Shown piece after piece: positions 11,137 through 23,313 of a DNA stretch of 64,000 bases; the first letter of the stretch is position 1, and each line of letters starts with the position of its first letter. Source of the DNA: Atriophallophorus winterbourni (Eukaryota > Platyhelminthes > Trematoda > Plagiorchiida > Microphallidae); contig JACCGJ010008482.1 in NCBI GenBank assembly GCA_013407085.1, positions 186,001-250,000 on the forward strand, read 5' to 3'. Position numbers and translations under genes: made by a program. The notes under the pieces are model-generated. The model saw nothing but the letters and a program-made list of their open reading frames with translations, was not told where the DNA came from and did not search any database.

Positions 11137-11940
11137 ATGAGTGAATCTAAGCGCATATTATTGGCCTCTACGGCCATCACAGTTCCCAGTTTCATTCCAC
11201 AGGACCCCGAGTATTGGTTCTATTTTTTTGAAACGGAACTTAGCGCCAAGAACATCGTAGATGACGCAGCGATGTTCTCCCTTTTGACACAAAAACTGCC
11301 CACCGACATATTATTGCAGGTTCGCGACGCAGTCCTCACTGCCCCCGAAGGCGACCGCTACAATAGCCTCAAACAAGCCGTGATTTCCCGCACGGTCCCG
11401 TCCGAACGCGTTAGGCTGCAACAGCTTTTTGGCGATCTGGAGGTTGTCGGAAGAAAACCATCTACCATATTGATGGAGATGCGACGACTTCTGGGGTCAG
11501 CCCGAATGGACGAGTCGTTAATTCGGGAACTTTGGGTCCAGCGCCTACCGAAGTACGTGCAGGCTATCTTAGTTTCAGCAAAAAGTACTCCGATATCTGA
11601 GCTGGCAGAGATGGCGGATGGTATCGCAGAGTGCATACACTCTCATCCGGATACCCATATCACCGCTGTAGCAGCAGGACAAACACACACACCAAGTAGA
11701 ACCAATGATAACAAAGATACAGACCTTATGGCTGAGGTTGCAGAATTGCGCAGGGAGGTTCGGAACCTCACACTCAGCCGCAGGCCACAGTCACGCACCC
11801 CAACCCACCGGCGCTCGAAAAGCCGTAATAAGTCACCAGTATGCTGGGTTCACCGGAAGTATGGCGAGAAAGCGCGAAGTTGCATAAAGCCTTGCGCATA
11901 TCACACCTCGCGAGCGGGAAACTTTCGGGCCGACAAGTAA
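11137..11940 (+). CDS. gag: Gag polyprotein of the CsRn1-like Gypsy element
   Basis: Structural protein of the retrotransposon particle, about 267 aa from the ATG at 11137 ([10 protein letters not shown]). The frame stays open upstream to 11053, but this ATG is the first good start downstream of the leader. The body resembles Gypsy capsid-like Gag ([17 protein letters not shown] near the start). Near the C-terminus it has C-x2-H-x9-C-x3-C ([14 protein letters not shown]...C; C236, H239, C249, C253 of the predicted protein). This is the unusual CHCC finger of CsRn1 elements in place of CCHC. It overlaps pol by 100 nt; pol lies in the -1 frame, so ribosomal frameshifting is the likely expression route, although I see no classic slippery heptamer. 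Confidence 0.92.
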   Translation: MSESKRILLASTAITVPSFIPQDPEYWFYFFETELSAKNIVDDAAMFSLLTQKLPTDILLQVRDAVLTAPEGDRYNSLKQAVISRTVPSERVRLQQLFGDLEVVGRKPSTILMEMRRLLGSARMDESLIRELWVQRLPKYVQAILVSAKSTPISELAEMADGIAECIHSHPDTHITAVAAGQTHTPSRTNDNKDTDLMAEVAELRREVRNLTLSRRPQSRTPTHRRSKSRNKSPVCWVHRKYGEKARSCIKPCAYHTSRAGNFRADK

Positions 11941-14900
11941 CGACGACAACCGCCGTCGGCCCTAAACGTTCAAGTCGTCTCTTCTTTATAAAAGATAAAT
12001 CCACAGGACAACGTTTTCTGGTAGACACTGGTGCCGAAATCAGTGTACTGCCAGTAGACACTGGCGCAACGTCCAATCCGATGAGCCAACACTTAAAGGC
12101 AGCTAACGGATCTCTTATAACAACCTACGGTCAACGCTCCTTGACCCTTGATTTAGGTTTACGTCGTGAATTCCGCTGGATTTTTACAATCGCTGCGGTT
12201 CCATTTGCGATCCTGGGCGTTGATTTCTTGCACTCGTTCGACATTCTTGTCGATTCTCGCCGCTCGCAGCTGATAGATGGGACTACTCGTCTTAAAGCTC
12301 TTGGTACCCCGAGCAGAGATGCAATGATTTCTCCTGTGCTACATTTTGGCGACATCGAACCATCATATGCCCCACTGTTCGCGAACTATCCCAACTTATT
12401 CCGCGCATCACCGACTGTACTACCTGCAGTCTCCACCCCAGTGGAACACCATATTACCACTAGTGGGCCCCCGGTTTACGGAAGACCGAGGCGATTAACG
12501 CCTGAAAAGTTGCAGATAGCGCGCAAAGAATTCCAGCACATGCTGCAATTGGGCATCATACGACCTTCCAGTAGCCCTTGGTCATCTCCTCTGCACATGG
12601 CACCCAAGAAAAACCCAAACGATTGGCGCCCCTGTGGTGATTACCGCAGGTTAAATAAAGCGACGGTACCCGATAGGTACCCGATTCCGCATATTCAAGA
12701 CCTGGCTGCCAATATCCATGGGTGTACCATTTTTAGCAAGGTAGACCTGGTTCGAGCGTATAACCAAATACCGGTCGCGGAAGCGGACATCCCAAAGACG
12801 GCAGTCACCACACCGTTCGGACTTTACGAATTTGTCCGTATGCCGTTTGGTTTATGTAATGCCGCTCAAACCTTCCAGCGATTCATGGACCAGGTTTGCA
12901 GAGGTCTGGATTGCGCTTACGTATATCTCGACGATGTACTGATTGCTAGCGCATCCAAAGAGGACCACATGCGCCACCTAACGGCACTTTTTGATCGTTT
13001 GTCCAGTCATGGGATAACGATCAATGCGTCTAAGTGCAGTTTCGGCCAGACTCAGATCGATTTCCTGGGTCATCAACTCTCAGCTTCGGGTATTCGGCCA
13101 CTGGATGAAAACACGGACGCCATCCTTAACTTCCCAGAGCCAACAACATTTAAGGAGCTCCGGCGTTTTCTGGGACTGGTAAACTTTTACCGCAGATTCA
13201 TCCCACAGTGCGCACGAATCTCCCAGCCTTTAAGTGATTTGCTCCGTGGTAGTGCAAAGACATTACTACTAACGGAAGAAGCCAAATCGGCTTTCACTTT
13301 GTTAAAATCCCACATAACAAATATCAAATCACTTAGCCACTATAGGCCCGACGCCCCGCTGTCCTTATTTACGGACGCATCTGCCGAAGCAGTGGGGGCT
13401 GTACTTCAACAATACGTTGATGGGTCATGGTACCCTATATCGTTCTTCTCTAAGCGGCTCCAGCCCGCAGAGACCCGATATAGCACGTTCGGTAGAGAGC
13501 TTTTGGCTATCTACCTCGGAATTAAGCATTTTCGTCATTTCCTAGAGGGCAGACAGTTCACAGTGTTTACTGATCATAAGCCCCTCATCCACTCGCTCTG
13601 CAAGTCATCAGAGCGATATTCTCCCAGAGAGACGCGGCACCTGGATTTTGTCAGTCAATTTACGACTGACATACAGCATATCGCAGGTGCCCAAAACCCG
13701 GTCGCGGATGCACTCTCTCGAATAAATGTAGTAGAGTTGCCGTCCTCCATCGACCTCGGTGAAATCGCCGCAGCGCAAGCTGCTGACACTGAAACTGCAC
13801 AGCTCAGGGACTCCACTTCCCTTGACATTAAACTTTTACCCTTGCCTGACGGCTCGGGCGATATCCTGTGCGACGTTTCACAAACCACACCCCGACCACT
13901 GATTCCATCTGCATTCAGGCGGCGCGTTTTTGAGGGATTACACAATCTCTCCCACCCTGGCATTCGTGCCAGTGTTAAAATGATAACGGCTCGATTTATT
14001 TGGCCAAAAGCTAGTAAGGATATTCGAAGTTGGGCAAAAGCGTGTCGTGAATGCCAGCTCACGAAAATCCATCGACACACCAAGAGTCCATTAGGAACTT
14101 TTGTCGAACCGGATGAGCGCTTCTCACACATACACGTAGACTTAGTCGGCCCATTGCCCCCTTCACGTGGCCACATATATATCCTTACGATAATCGACCG
14201 TTTCACCAGGTGGCCTGAGGCCATCCCACTTCACAACTGCTCTTCCGAGACAGTTGCACATGCCTTTTTCGAGCGTTGGGTGGCACAGTTCGGTTGTCCG
14301 GGTATTGTCACTACGGACCGAGGTTCCCATTTCGATGGTGCCTTCAGTAAATTGCTAGCTACTCTGGGTTGCCAGCATCACCGAACTACAGCTTACCACC
14401 CCGCGGCGAATGGGATGGTCGAAAGGTTGCACAGGCAACTCAAGGCGGCATTGATGGCGCATGGAGGTATTGACTGGACCGAAGTCCTACCGATCGTCCT
14501 CCTAGGTTTGAGGTCAACCTTTAAAACCCCTTTGCAAGCTACCGTAGCCGAATTGACATACGGTCGCGCCATCGCTCTACCTGGCGAGTATGTCGCCCCA
14601 CACAAACAATCACCCTTCGCCTACGGCGATTACGTGGCGCGCTTGCGCCATTACATGGGTCGTTTTCGCCCATCACCCCCGCGGCTTCAGGCCAAATCAT
14701 CACATGTCCCAAAGGAGTTGGCTGATTGTCCACATGTTTTTCTCCGGAATGACATGGTGAAGCATCCTCTTCACCCTCCTTATACTGGACCGTTCAGAGT
14801 AATTCGGCGGTCTCCCAAAACGGTCGTCATTGACCGTGTCGGCAAGCATGACACTGTCTCAATCGACAGAGTCAAACCGGCTTTCATGGACGAGGAAGTT

Positions 14901-15044
14901 ATCCCAAATGACCCAACGCCAACCCCGGCACCACTGGTCATTACCCCTCCTGTCCCTACAGCTAACCCAGAGCCGGCCACTTCAGGAACTAAACGTGCCA
15001 AACGGCAACCCGTTCGATTCGCAGATTTTGTTGTAGATAGTTAA
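11841..15044 (+). CDS. pol: Pol polyprotein (protease-RT-RNase H-integrase) of the CsRn1-like Gypsy element
   Basis: Uninterrupted 1067-codon frame. Aspartic protease: [11 protein letters not shown] with the catalytic D at about residue 62. Reverse transcriptase: the [15 protein letters not shown] and [10 protein letters not shown] boxes, with YLDD at residues 362-365. RNase [17 protein letters not shown]. Integrase: an N-terminal HHCC finger (H..H in [11 protein letters not shown] in KACREC), then the D,D-E core with [20 protein letters not shown] and [11 protein letters not shown]. All catalytic motifs look intact. The frame begins inside gag and has no obvious own start, consistent with frameshift expression. 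The order RT-RH-IN is that of Ty3/Gypsy. There is no chromodomain. Confidence 0.95.
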   Translation: MLGSPEVWRESAKLHKALRISHLASGKLSGRQVTTTTAVGPKRSSRLFFIKDKSTGQRFLVDTGAEISVLPVDTGATSNPMSQHLKAANGSLITTYGQRSLTLDLGLRREFRWIFTIAAVPFAILGVDFLHSFDILVDSRRSQLIDGTTRLKALGTPSRDAMISPVLHFGDIEPSYAPLFANYPNLFRASPTVLPAVSTPVEHHITTSGPPVYGRPRRLTPEKLQIARKEFQHMLQLGIIRPSSSPWSSPLHMAPKKNPNDWRPCGDYRRLNKATVPDRYPIPHIQDLAANIHGCTIFSKVDLVRAYNQIPVAEADIPKTAVTTPFGLYEFVRMPFGLCNAAQTFQRFMDQVCRGLDCAYVYLDDVLIASASKEDHMRHLTALFDRLSSHGITINASKCSFGQTQIDFLGHQLSASGIRPLDENTDAILNFPEPTTFKELRRFLGLVNFYRRFIPQCARISQPLSDLLRGSAKTLLLTEEAKSAFTLLKSHITNIKSLSHYRPDAPLSLFTDASAEAVGAVLQQYVDGSWYPISFFSKRLQPAETRYSTFGRELLAIYLGIKHFRHFLEGRQFTVFTDHKPLIHSLCKSSERYSPRETRHLDFVSQFTTDIQHIAGAQNPVADALSRINVVELPSSIDLGEIAAAQAADTETAQLRDSTSLDIKLLPLPDGSGDILCDVSQTTPRPLIPSAFRRRVFEGLHNLSHPGIRASVKMITARFIWPKASKDIRSWAKACRECQLTKIHRHTKSPLGTFVEPDERFSHIHVDLVGPLPPSRGHIYILTIIDRFTRWPEAIPLHNCSSETVAHAFFERWVAQFGCPGIVTTDRGSHFDGAFSKLLATLGCQHHRTTAYHPAANGMVERLHRQLKAALMAHGGIDWTEVLPIVLLGLRSTFKTPLQATVAELTYGRAIALPGEYVAPHKQSPFAYGDYVARLRHYMGRFRPSPPRLQAKSSHVPKELADCPHVFLRNDMVKHPLHPPYTGPFRVIRRSPKTVVIDRVGKHDTVSIDRVKPAFMDEEVIPNDPTPTPAPLVITPPVPTANPEPATSGTKRAKRQPVRFADFVVDS

Positions 15045-15764
15045 TACTTTCATATCTTTTGGCATACATGCGTGCATTATTTCGTACCTCATTCTAATCA
15101 CTCGGTCGTGGCCCTAAACCCATGCACCAGGGAGTTTTCTTTTTATTTCTTCCCTCAGGTACGCACCCACCCACCGCTGATGCCACCGAATCGCGCACCC
15201 TTCCTGGTCCACCTACGCTTGCCCCCAACTCACCCGGTAGCCCTAACCACCAACAAGAGCACAATTGTTCCAACACGCCTGTCACGTCACACAAGGTCCT
15301 TACCAGCCCAGATTGACGCGCCAACCGATTCTCCTGGCGCGGCCGTTTACCATCCTTCTTCGGGACACAGGAAATTCTGAGCAGGGACTGTGTTTTCGAA
15401 GCTTCTGGTTCTTGTTGTCAAGCCTACGAATGCGCCTGCTTCTGCTCAAATTGGGTTCATACTAAGACCACGCCAAACGGGAAAATCCCGCTAGCAGCTG
15501 TTCACTCCATGTGAGGCGGCTCGGCAGTACGTTCACTCACATGTGAGACGCTACTTGGCTTAGTCCTGATCGGTTCACCGTACATCCTACTCTCGAACCA
15601 CCGATGATCGACCCACGCAGACCGAGCGCCCTGGCTGACTTCTATGTGACTGGTTGCTGAGAGACTACGTTCCTGCCCGGGGTAACCTGACACCCGCCTG
15701 CGCCACGCTACTGGCAACTCCCGATCAGAAGTCTTCGTTGACCAGACTTCTTGGAGGGGGGCTG
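15045..15764 (+). other. 3' untranslated region and polypurine tract of the Gypsy element
   Basis: About 720 bp between the pol stop and the 3' LTR, with short proline-rich frames that lack any recognisable domain. It ends in a purine run (ggagggggg at 15753-15761) just before the 3' LTR, the expected plus-strand primer. Confidence 0.75.
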
Positions 15765-15947
15765 TGTAACACCGCTTGTTTTGCCTCATCAAAACATTGA
15801 CCTTGACAATAATTAACTTCCGTTTTCGTTCGTGCGTGCATCGTGATCGCTCTGTACACGTTTTGGCTACCGCTATAAATCTTCCAGTCAATCTGCCTTT
15901 TCTCCAACGTTCTTGGGGATATTATTGTAGTAACCTGGTCTACTACA
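15765..15947 (+). repeat. 3' LTR of the Gypsy element
   Basis: 183 bp, identical to the 5' LTR except for one missing base in the attaatt run and a T/C change in tg(t/c)ctcatc. GTGA follows at 15948-15951. Confidence 0.93.
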
Positions 15948-16220
15948 GTGATGATAACTCATGTAAATTAACATTCGGTGGTTTGCATTAGTTTTACTAA
16001 TACTCCTTATTTCATGAGAGTTAGTGTTTAATCGCAACGTTTTCAAAGGACTAATCAACTATCTCCTTCATCTTTATTACAATATTATGTTCTATATTAT
16101 AAGTTATCGTAACGAGTTAAGTTTTGAGCTGCTCTGGTGTGTTTCTATGAAATTGCAATGTTCATTTATCGCAATGCGAATTCTCCGAACAAAACAATCA
16201 TAGGATTTATAAACAGCTGT
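15948..16220. repeat. Block X' right part (continues 10612-10772)
   Basis: Right half of the block split by the Gypsy insertion. It aligns with 9155-9426 through cataggatttataaacagctg. Confidence 0.85.
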
Positions 16221-17409
16221 TTCAAATCCTGTCTATTAAACTCTTGAATGCTTGTTTCATAAGTTCATAGTGTATAACCTAATACTTAGAACTTTGAATT
16301 AATCTTCCATAAAATGTTTTTATTTAATGCATAAAATGATGAAAAATAACACAGAAACTTTATTTGTTTTCTTTGTTTGATGTTTTCCACAAAATTTTGT
16401 TACTAATTTTGAACAGTCAATATGTTATGGGCAGATTCAAATGTGTCCTCATAGCTTTAAAACCTAAACGGCTACTGATCTGCTTTCGACGTCACATATA
16501 ATGTTTTACATTATGTTTAGTTTCAGGTAAATACATATAAATACTTTAGAGTTTCAGATCACCCACAGTGAAATGTTGTTAAAACATTAACCGTTCACAA
16601 AAGCGGTGTTTCTAAATCGTACATGATTTGATTTCGATTCATGGGGATTCCAAATGAAAAGTGTAACTTTACAAAAAGATTTATGGCAGAACTATTGATG
16701 GTCCGCTCTGTAAAACTGTTCAACGATAGATATTCCGGGGATCGGTAACGATAATCACAATAGCCAATGTACCCGCGGCACATCTGCAGCATCCCCATGA
16801 GCAGGGCTACAATAAGGTATTTGTTCACTCTATTGTGTATGTCTTCGGAATCCGAACTTGTTTAAGGCATTCGACTTATTGAAATCAATGTGCGCGACAG
16901 ACGATTATGCTCCAGTATCTTACACGATGAAGAACGTGAGGCAAACTCATCCTTATATTTGAAGTGATCACTGTATCCATGAACTACGTAATCGGTGTTT
17001 TTGAATACTAACAAAATTATTCATTCATGCAAGATTCGTAATCGATCAGATGTTATATATTATAAACTTTTCCAATCAGATTGCAAATATACATCATCAT
17101 AGAAAACCATTCTTATCATGCTGATGAGTTAACGAACTTTCAAGATCACTAAACAGGGTCGTCAAATGCAAGTAATATATGACGGCTCATGATTTTGCTC
17201 ATCTGTAAAAGCTTGTCTGTGGGAATATCCATGTTCTCCGTATCAATAATAAATAAATAATCACGGAGGATTCAATATTAACATGCATGTTTGTTGTAGT
17301 CATGCCTTCTAGTGAATTACGTCGATGAAGTAATATTATAAAGGTATATCGCACACATACAGTAATGCTGTTGATAAAACTATTGCAGAAAAATTAAACA
17401 AATACTTAC
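16221..17409. other. No recognised gene; possible intron of the 17.4-kb candidate
   Basis: A minus-strand frame at 16595-16828 (MCRGYIGYCDYRYRSPEYLS in part) follows an acceptor-like gctgcag and could be a downstream exon, but there is no independent support. No repeat family is recognised. Confidence 0.3.
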
Positions 17410-17470
17410 GGCCACCAGTAACCAAAGCAACCGAGATGCAGATTACCAGGAATAAGTTCATGCGCAGCAT
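17410..17470 (-). CDS. Candidate first exon encoding a signal peptide
   Basis: Minus-strand ATG at 17468-17470 opens MLRMNLFLVICISVALVTGG, a textbook secretory signal (basic start, hydrophobic core, small residues at the end). It is cut after 61 nt by a consensus GTAAGT donor (17404-17409). A TATATATA box lies about 60 bp upstream (17526-17533). Signal peptide in the first exon followed by a phase-1 donor suits a secreted protein, and micro-exon genes of schistosomes are one possible class. The downstream exons are not identified, so the product is unknown. Confidence 0.45.
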
Positions 17471-17523
17471 TTTCGTGTAATACAACGTGGGTTCGTTCTC
17501 AAGATGCGTTCTCACAAAACCTC

Positions 17524-17535
17524 CTGTATATATAC
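17524..17535 (-). promoter_or_regulatory. TATA-type promoter element
   Basis: On the minus strand gcgtatatataca lies about 60 bp upstream of the candidate signal-peptide ATG. The flanking 17555-17760 is related to parts of both copies of the duplicated block D, but the TATA box and exon are not conserved there. Confidence 0.35.
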
Positions 17536-17554
17536 GCACAAATATATCACAATT

Positions 17555-17760
17555 GATTTTTCTTCTATGAAGGTTCGCGTTTACTGGTCATCAGACAACG
17601 ACAGAGTGCACCGATACAGAACAGGTTCATTCGGCTCGATAGTTCACTTATATCTACAATAACAAAATCATTTAACTTTTCTCGAAGTACCGGAATAACA
17701 AATAAAAATTAAAATTGGTGCTGAGACAATTTTACAAGTTTTATTCATTTACATTACTTA
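17555..17760. repeat. Upstream module shared with 19295-19530 and 22880-23110
   Basis: The three regions share ttttct...ggttc..., the gtgcaccgat core, and agttcactt.ta..acaataacaaaa. At the two larger loci a 36-bp unit (gatgaaaaacaaagtcgttcttatcgatgattcacc) is tandemly repeated in the middle, while here it is single and diverged. Confidence 0.6.
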
Positions 17761-18189
17761 ATGTATATGTGTAATTTGTTGAATGCGTTTTCGAAAACAA
17801 TTTGTAGATTTCCATTTATGATATTTATCTAACAACGTAGACGACTTCCGGAAAACACTTCGGTAGAATCTGAGTAAAAACATGGTTTCGTTATATATGC
17901 AAATCATGTAATGGCCAATCCAACTTTTTCATCTTGAGATCAATTGCTGCCTTAGCCGTGTATTACTCCCATGGTGCAAAACAAAGTTATTTCTGATACA
18001 CGCTTCTAGGTAACACGTTCGAGATGGTGCAGTTTGCGACTAGAATTGGAAACTAATTGCAGCCTCCGTGTAATGGACCGCTAGCCAACTACAGCTGACG
18101 GTCAATATGTATTAGTGTTAGCGTGATGCGTTATGCAGGATATTACTCTGGATCGCAATCACAAATGATGCAGATTTTGAACCATTTTT

Positions 18190-18430
18190 AACCATCCCTT
18201 GTCCAAACTTTTCACACGCTCGCCACCCCGTGCCAGTCGGAAACATGAACTCTCAGTGCTTATTCCCACTTCAAGACTGAACTGTCGAAGATATGCTGTA
18301 CGTGTAAGTTTCACATGGAACACCATCCCCTCCACTGTTACACACTCAGCCTACCTGGATATTTTTAAAGCTAATTTGGACAAACACTTGAGAGACAACC
18401 CAAACTTTGATACGATTTACACTACATGAG
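18190..18430 (+). pseudogene. LINE RT C-terminal tail fragment
   Basis: The plus frame ends RYAVRVSFTWNTIPSTVTHS...IFKANLDKHL and a stop at 18427-18429. This is the WN-(S/T)-(L/I)-P...FK..LD tail of CR1/jockey-type ORF2. The upstream RT is absent. Confidence 0.65.
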
Positions 18431-18536
18431 TTTTCCTGTTCTTCTTTTTTATTGTATATACCTCATAACTCCATCATATGGCTATTGTTAAGCTAAATGC
18501 TTTTTAGACCATTACAACTTTGAATCACTTTGAATC

Positions 18537-19735
18537 ATTGCCGGACAGTGTACAATAAAACCTGTCGTATCTTGAGACTCCTAAAAGGATATTCAGGATT
18601 TTCACCGTAGCAACTTTACCCCGGTTAATTAGTACGTACGTCATGTTATATAATTTTCCATCCAACCATGAGCAACATGACTTAGGAGGGATTTTGAAAT
18701 ACTTGACAGGATTTATCATCATGCGACAACGTTGGTCTCTCGTTTCATAAATTTGCCTTTCAAAGAGCGATTGTATCGGACGACATATACGGAGTTACCG
18801 CCTGTTGGCATTCAAAATCTTGCATATAGAAAACCATCGCATTAAACACTTGCGAAATCGCAATGGACTTACTCCAACTAGAAAACTTTGGAAGGCTTGC
18901 AGCATTGCATTTTATCGGTTGGATATTAATCAAATTTTTCCTCGGTAAGCAGTTCTTCACTTAGAACATTTTGAGTAAACAAATTACACGCTCGGTATCT
19001 GTAGCGGTTTTCGCTTCTAAAATCGACGAGTATAAGACAAACCATGCCGTATAAGATATTCGCAATTAATTTAATAATGATTTTATAATTTTACTAGATA
19101 TACAATGTAATCCTATGGATACTGTTAAGCTAAATACGTTTTCTACCATAATACTTTCTGAGTTTTGATGATTGCACATAGAACGAATTTTAGTTGTTCC
19201 TGTGCATCATTTTTGTCCAAACCATTGCTAGTTAATTCTAAAGCTGCTTTTTTGCGAAACTTTTTCAATCTATACATGCAAAAACATCACATGTGATTTT
19301 TCTTTTCTGACGGTTCACCATTTGAGGTCATTCTTCAACGGTAGCGTGCACCGATGAAAAACAAAGTCGTTCTTATCGATGATTCACCGATGAAAAACAA
19401 AGTCGTTCTTATCGATGATTACCGATTAAAAACAACTTCGTTCGTATCGATAGTTCACTTTTAGCACAATAACAAAAACATTAAAATTTTCTTGACGTAT
19501 CGGATTATAGAATCAAGAAACAAGATTTTGAGGTGAAAAAGCAATCGCTTTACATGTACCATTTGTTGACATCTATAGAAAATACAGTAGGATGGGATCA
19601 AAATTCTGTTGAGCCAATTGGTTTGAGTGGGTTCATATGGGTCAATATACCGGGCCGATAGTGGAGTGGTCTTTGATATGAAGATCCATCTGCGATTTGA
19701 AATCACTCATCGTAGGTGCGGTAACAACAACCTGT
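18537..19735. repeat. Duplicated block D, copy 1 (partner at 22138-23313)
   Basis: About 1.2 kb closely matches 22138-23313, including cattgccggacagtgtacaa at the start. Internal 36-bp tandem units lie at 19348-19440. Minus-strand frames within it (18525-18722, 18760-18960) read through both copies with small indels that break them, so they are not convincing genes. Confidence 0.85.
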
Positions 19736-19959
19736 GATAGGGAATTCCACGGATAGCAAATACACACCGAGATGAAATGTCGTCTACAATGGAGTCTTGA
19801 TTGAGGTATAACGAGACAAGTTGAATGACTCTGTGTATTCTTACGGGAGCCAACTTTTATCACATCGCGGAGAGGGCGATTTTCGATCCGCAGTATTTTA
19901 AATGTTAGAATCATGTCTTTCTTAACTTTAATTTGTGTATAATCAGTCAATCTCAGCAT
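19642..19959 (-). pseudogene. LINE RT C-terminal tail fragment (CR1-like)
   Basis: The minus frame contains KKDMILTFKILRIENRPLRD, CRRHFISVCICYPWNSLSQV and FKSQMDLHIKDHS, the C-terminal WNSL...FKSQ.DLH signature of CR1-like ORF2. The 3' part is repeated in block D copy 2 near 23.23-23.45 kb. Confidence 0.75.
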
Positions 19960-20739
19960 GGCCGATAGCTCTTATCATGGGATGCGCTGTATGCGATCAA
20001 CTAGCTTCGTTACCCAGGGATAAACTTTACCCAAGTATTCAATGTCTTTACACAAACACAGTACCCAAGCTGGGATCACATATTCTATCGTCGGATGGTT
20101 GTATGTTATTAAAATGCGACCGCGAGATGTAGTAGATAATCGCCCAAATAACCTTCTTAGCCTTCTCAGGATACAGCTTTCCCTGTTGAATACTTTCCGG
20201 CAACGCCTTTTTGGTTTCAGGTTATTTGTAATTAAGATACTAGGATACTATTGGTCGAAGAAATGCGCCGAATGGTAGAACTGGAACACAAGCTGGAACA
20301 TGTAAACGCTGCCAACATTACATGATTAACCCTACAACGATTAGAACTGTCTGAGGTAGCTTTTCGAAATGAGAAATCAAGTGAAGACCGAAGACTACCT
20401 CTCTTCAGCTAATCACTTGATTCACATGATAGCAGTTGGACATCCTAATGGAGCAGAATTGTGAGACGCGTATTGTTTGACTGATCAGATATCAGGTCGC
20501 TGCAACGAGCCCTTCACTTATCAAGCAAAACTTGAATGGAAAATTGTGTGATCCAGTCCATTCTACTTCGACCTATCACAATGTTGTGTTCAGCAGACAG
20601 CAAAAAGACAGGGATGCCGCTGAAGAATTGAAGTTAATGTCAAATTAATAGTTGTAGTATGCTGTGTCTAACAAATGTCAAGGGACGAGCTGAAGGCAGT
20701 TTAAATTGACGAGAATTCATGTTGCCTAAAACAGGATCA

Positions 20740-22135
20740 TTTTAATTTGTGTTTACCATCTTCAACTCCGCAGCAAAACTGAGCAGCCAAATTGACGTTT
20801 ACATAGTCCATAATCTCGGTTTCGGCAAAAACGTGTGATGCTCCAAAAGCATACAAATGAGACGGAACGCAATTTAAGCTCTGTGTATGCGAAATCGGCT
20901 CCAGATCATCACCGGCAGTTTTAGACGGTTCCAGCAATACATGACCAATGCTGATCTCTTAAATCCGAACGAGTTACATCACCGTCACGATCGCTCAAGT
21001 CCAGGCAGTGGAGTTGCAGTCTACTTTCCTAAACGTTTAGCGCGTTGTAACCTATTCGATCATCCTGAACTCAGCTTCCCGATACGAGGTGGTGTTCAGT
21101 AAAGCTAGTCAATGGAGTTAAATGTACGATCGAAATCATTTACTGCTCGCTATCACCCGAAAGCTCATTTATTGATAAAATAATCGAATCCTTGCAATAT
21201 ATCACAAGCTTCCAAAACTCTCAATTGCCCATCATTTGCGATGTAATTCTCCCGCATATGATTTCAAGAAGTGAACACTGCGTGTATTCGTGTGAACTTA
21301 AATTCTATTTATCCACTGAACTAGCAGACGGGGTATTGACTAACCTTCTATCCATGACCTGGTCTTAACGATTGAAGCAACCATTAGGAAAGATTGACCA
21401 TAAGGTGCTTATTTTCGATTATGTATGTAGTGCGGAACGATTTAGGGAACATACAAAATTGTTCAGGAAAATGCTATTTCAAACATCATGGATTCTGGCT
21501 TATTTTAAAATACATTCATGCATTTTTGGATTTCGAAATTTGACGAAACATGGGGTTTTATACCAAACAAAAGCAACCACAAATACCACTTTCTTCTGTG
21601 GATTAAAACGTTCGAGGACCAAGACACTAGACGTAGGTGCGTCTGTACATTTATGCTACATCGACATTTCCTAAGCTTCCGATAGAGTCAACAATGATGT
21701 TTTAATAAAAATCTCGAAGCTTATAGTATAACACGAATGCTGCTGAATTGAATGAGAGACTATCATACTGATAGACACGTCCACGTTCGCTTCGGCAGCA
21801 CCTTCTCTAGAAGAAAGGACGTCATATGTGTAGTTTCGCAAGGTTCGGCGCATGCACCTGTTCTCTTCTTGCTGTAGATGGAGGATATAATAGAGGATTC
21901 CGAATGTAACAAGATACACTGCCGGTTATATTAAAATATGGAAACTTGACAGGTTTGTTAATGACTGCATGGCATGACAACGGGAAATTTGCACATTCTT
22001 TCGGTTGTCCAAGTCACATGAGTTACCATTTAAACTTGCCAAATGTAGAATGCTGAAGGCGTATCGGTTTCATCAGTCTGGACCACCGCTGATAAATATT
22101 TCGGAATATGGGTATCTTTCAAACTTAATCCTGGA
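20740..22135 (+). pseudogene. Decayed CR1-like LINE with endonuclease and RT remnants
   Basis: Starting near 20890 the plus strand encodes an APE-type endonuclease piece (HRHDRSSPGSGVAVYFPKRL). Decayed RT motifs follow in shifting frames up to 22.13 kb, including DRVNNDVLIK-like and ADYIKIWK-like tracts and KLAKCRMLKAYRF. Many stops are present. The order endonuclease then RT identifies a non-LTR element, and the motif style is CR1/jockey. Confidence 0.6.
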
Positions 22136-22137
22136 CA

Positions 22138-23313
22138 TCATTGCCGGACAGTGTACAATAAAAACTGCCGTATCTTGAGACTCCTAAAAGGATGTTCAGG
22201 ATTTTCACCGTAGCAACTTTACCCCGGTTAATTAGTACGTACGTCATGTTATATAATTTTCCATCCAACCATGAGCAACATGACTTAGGAGGGATTTTGA
22301 AATACTTGACAGGATTTATCATCATGCGACAACGTTGGTCTCTCGTTTCATAAATTTGCCTCCCAAACAGCGATTGTATCGAACGACATATACGGAGTGA
22401 CCGCCTGTTGGCATTCAAAAACCATCGCATTAAACACTTGCGAAAGCGCAATGGGCTTACTCCAACTAGAAAACTTTGAAAGGCTTGCAGCATTGCATTT
22501 TATCGGTTGGATATTAATCAAATTTTTCCTCGGTAAGCAGTTTTTCACTTAGAACATTTTGAGTAAACAAATTACGCGCTCGGTATCTGTAGCGGTTTTC
22601 GCTTCTAAAATCGATGAGTATAAGACAAACCATGCCGTATAAGATATTCGCAATTAATTTAATAATGATTTTATAATTTTAATAGATATACATCGTCATC
22701 CTATGGATACTGTTAAGCTAAATACGTTTTCCACCATGATACTTTCTGAGTTCTGATGATTGCACATAGAACGAATTTTAGTTGTTCCTGTGCATCATTT
22801 TCGTTCAAACCATTGCTAGTTAATTCTGAACCTGCTTTTTCACGAAACTTTGTTAATCAATACATGCAAAAACATCACAAGTGATTTTTCTTTTCTGAGG
22901 GTTCGCCTTTTGAGGTCATTCTTCAACGGTAGCGTGCACCGATGAAAAACAAAGTCGTTCTTATCGATGATTCACCGATGAAAAACAAAGTCGTTCTTAT
23001 CGATGATTCACCGATAAAAAACAAAGTCGTTCTTATCGATAGTTCACTTTTAGCACAATAACAAAAACATTAAAATTTTCTTGACGCATCGGATTATATA
23101 ATCAAGAAACACGATTTTAAGGTGAAAAAGCAATCGCTTTACATGTACCATTTGGTGACATCTATAGAAAATACAGTAGGATGGGATCAAAATTCTGTCG
23201 AGCCAATTGGTTTGAGTGGGTTCATATGGGTCAATATACCGGGCCGATAGTGGAGTGGTCTTTGATATGAAGATCCATCTGCGATTTGAAATCACTCATC
23301 AACCTGTGATAGT
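22138..23313. repeat. Duplicated block D, copy 2 (partner at 18537-19735)
   Basis: Second copy, directly downstream of a decayed LINE. Three 36-bp units occupy about 22940-23040, versus a shorter, diverged set in copy 1. A 14-bp deletion near 22420 separates the copies. Confidence 0.85.

Larger units (their letters stand above)
10773..15947 (+). mobile_element. CsRn1-like Ty3/Gypsy LTR retrotransposon, structurally complete
   Basis: The element is 5175 bp and bounded by 184/183-bp LTRs (TG...CA). It is flanked by a 4-bp target duplication GTGA (10769-10772 and 15948-15951) that occurs once in the empty site near 9155. The order is 5' LTR, primer site, gag, pol (protease, RT, RNase H, integrase), ~720-bp 3' UTR, purine tract, 3' LTR. 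The LTRs differ by only one base change and one indel by eye, so insertion is recent. The Gag CHCC finger and 4-bp duplication match the CsRn1 clade described from Clonorchis. Both open frames are uninterrupted, so it may still be mobile. No env-like frame is present. Confidence 0.95.

Noticed and set aside
15072..15380. Proline-rich 102-codon frame after Gypsy pol
   Set aside because: It lies in the element's 3' UTR, has no signal or membrane segment and no domain; several overlapping frames are equally open. Not an env gene.
16595..16828. Signal-like N-terminus (NKYLIVALLMGMLQMCRG)
   Set aside because: It starts at a GTG rather than ATG and has no promoter or donor; at most the part after 16790 could be an exon, so it was only mentioned in context.
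17101..17150. Hammerhead-like CTGATGAG near 17121
   Set aside because: No complementary stem II and no GAAA follow at a suitable distance; chance match.
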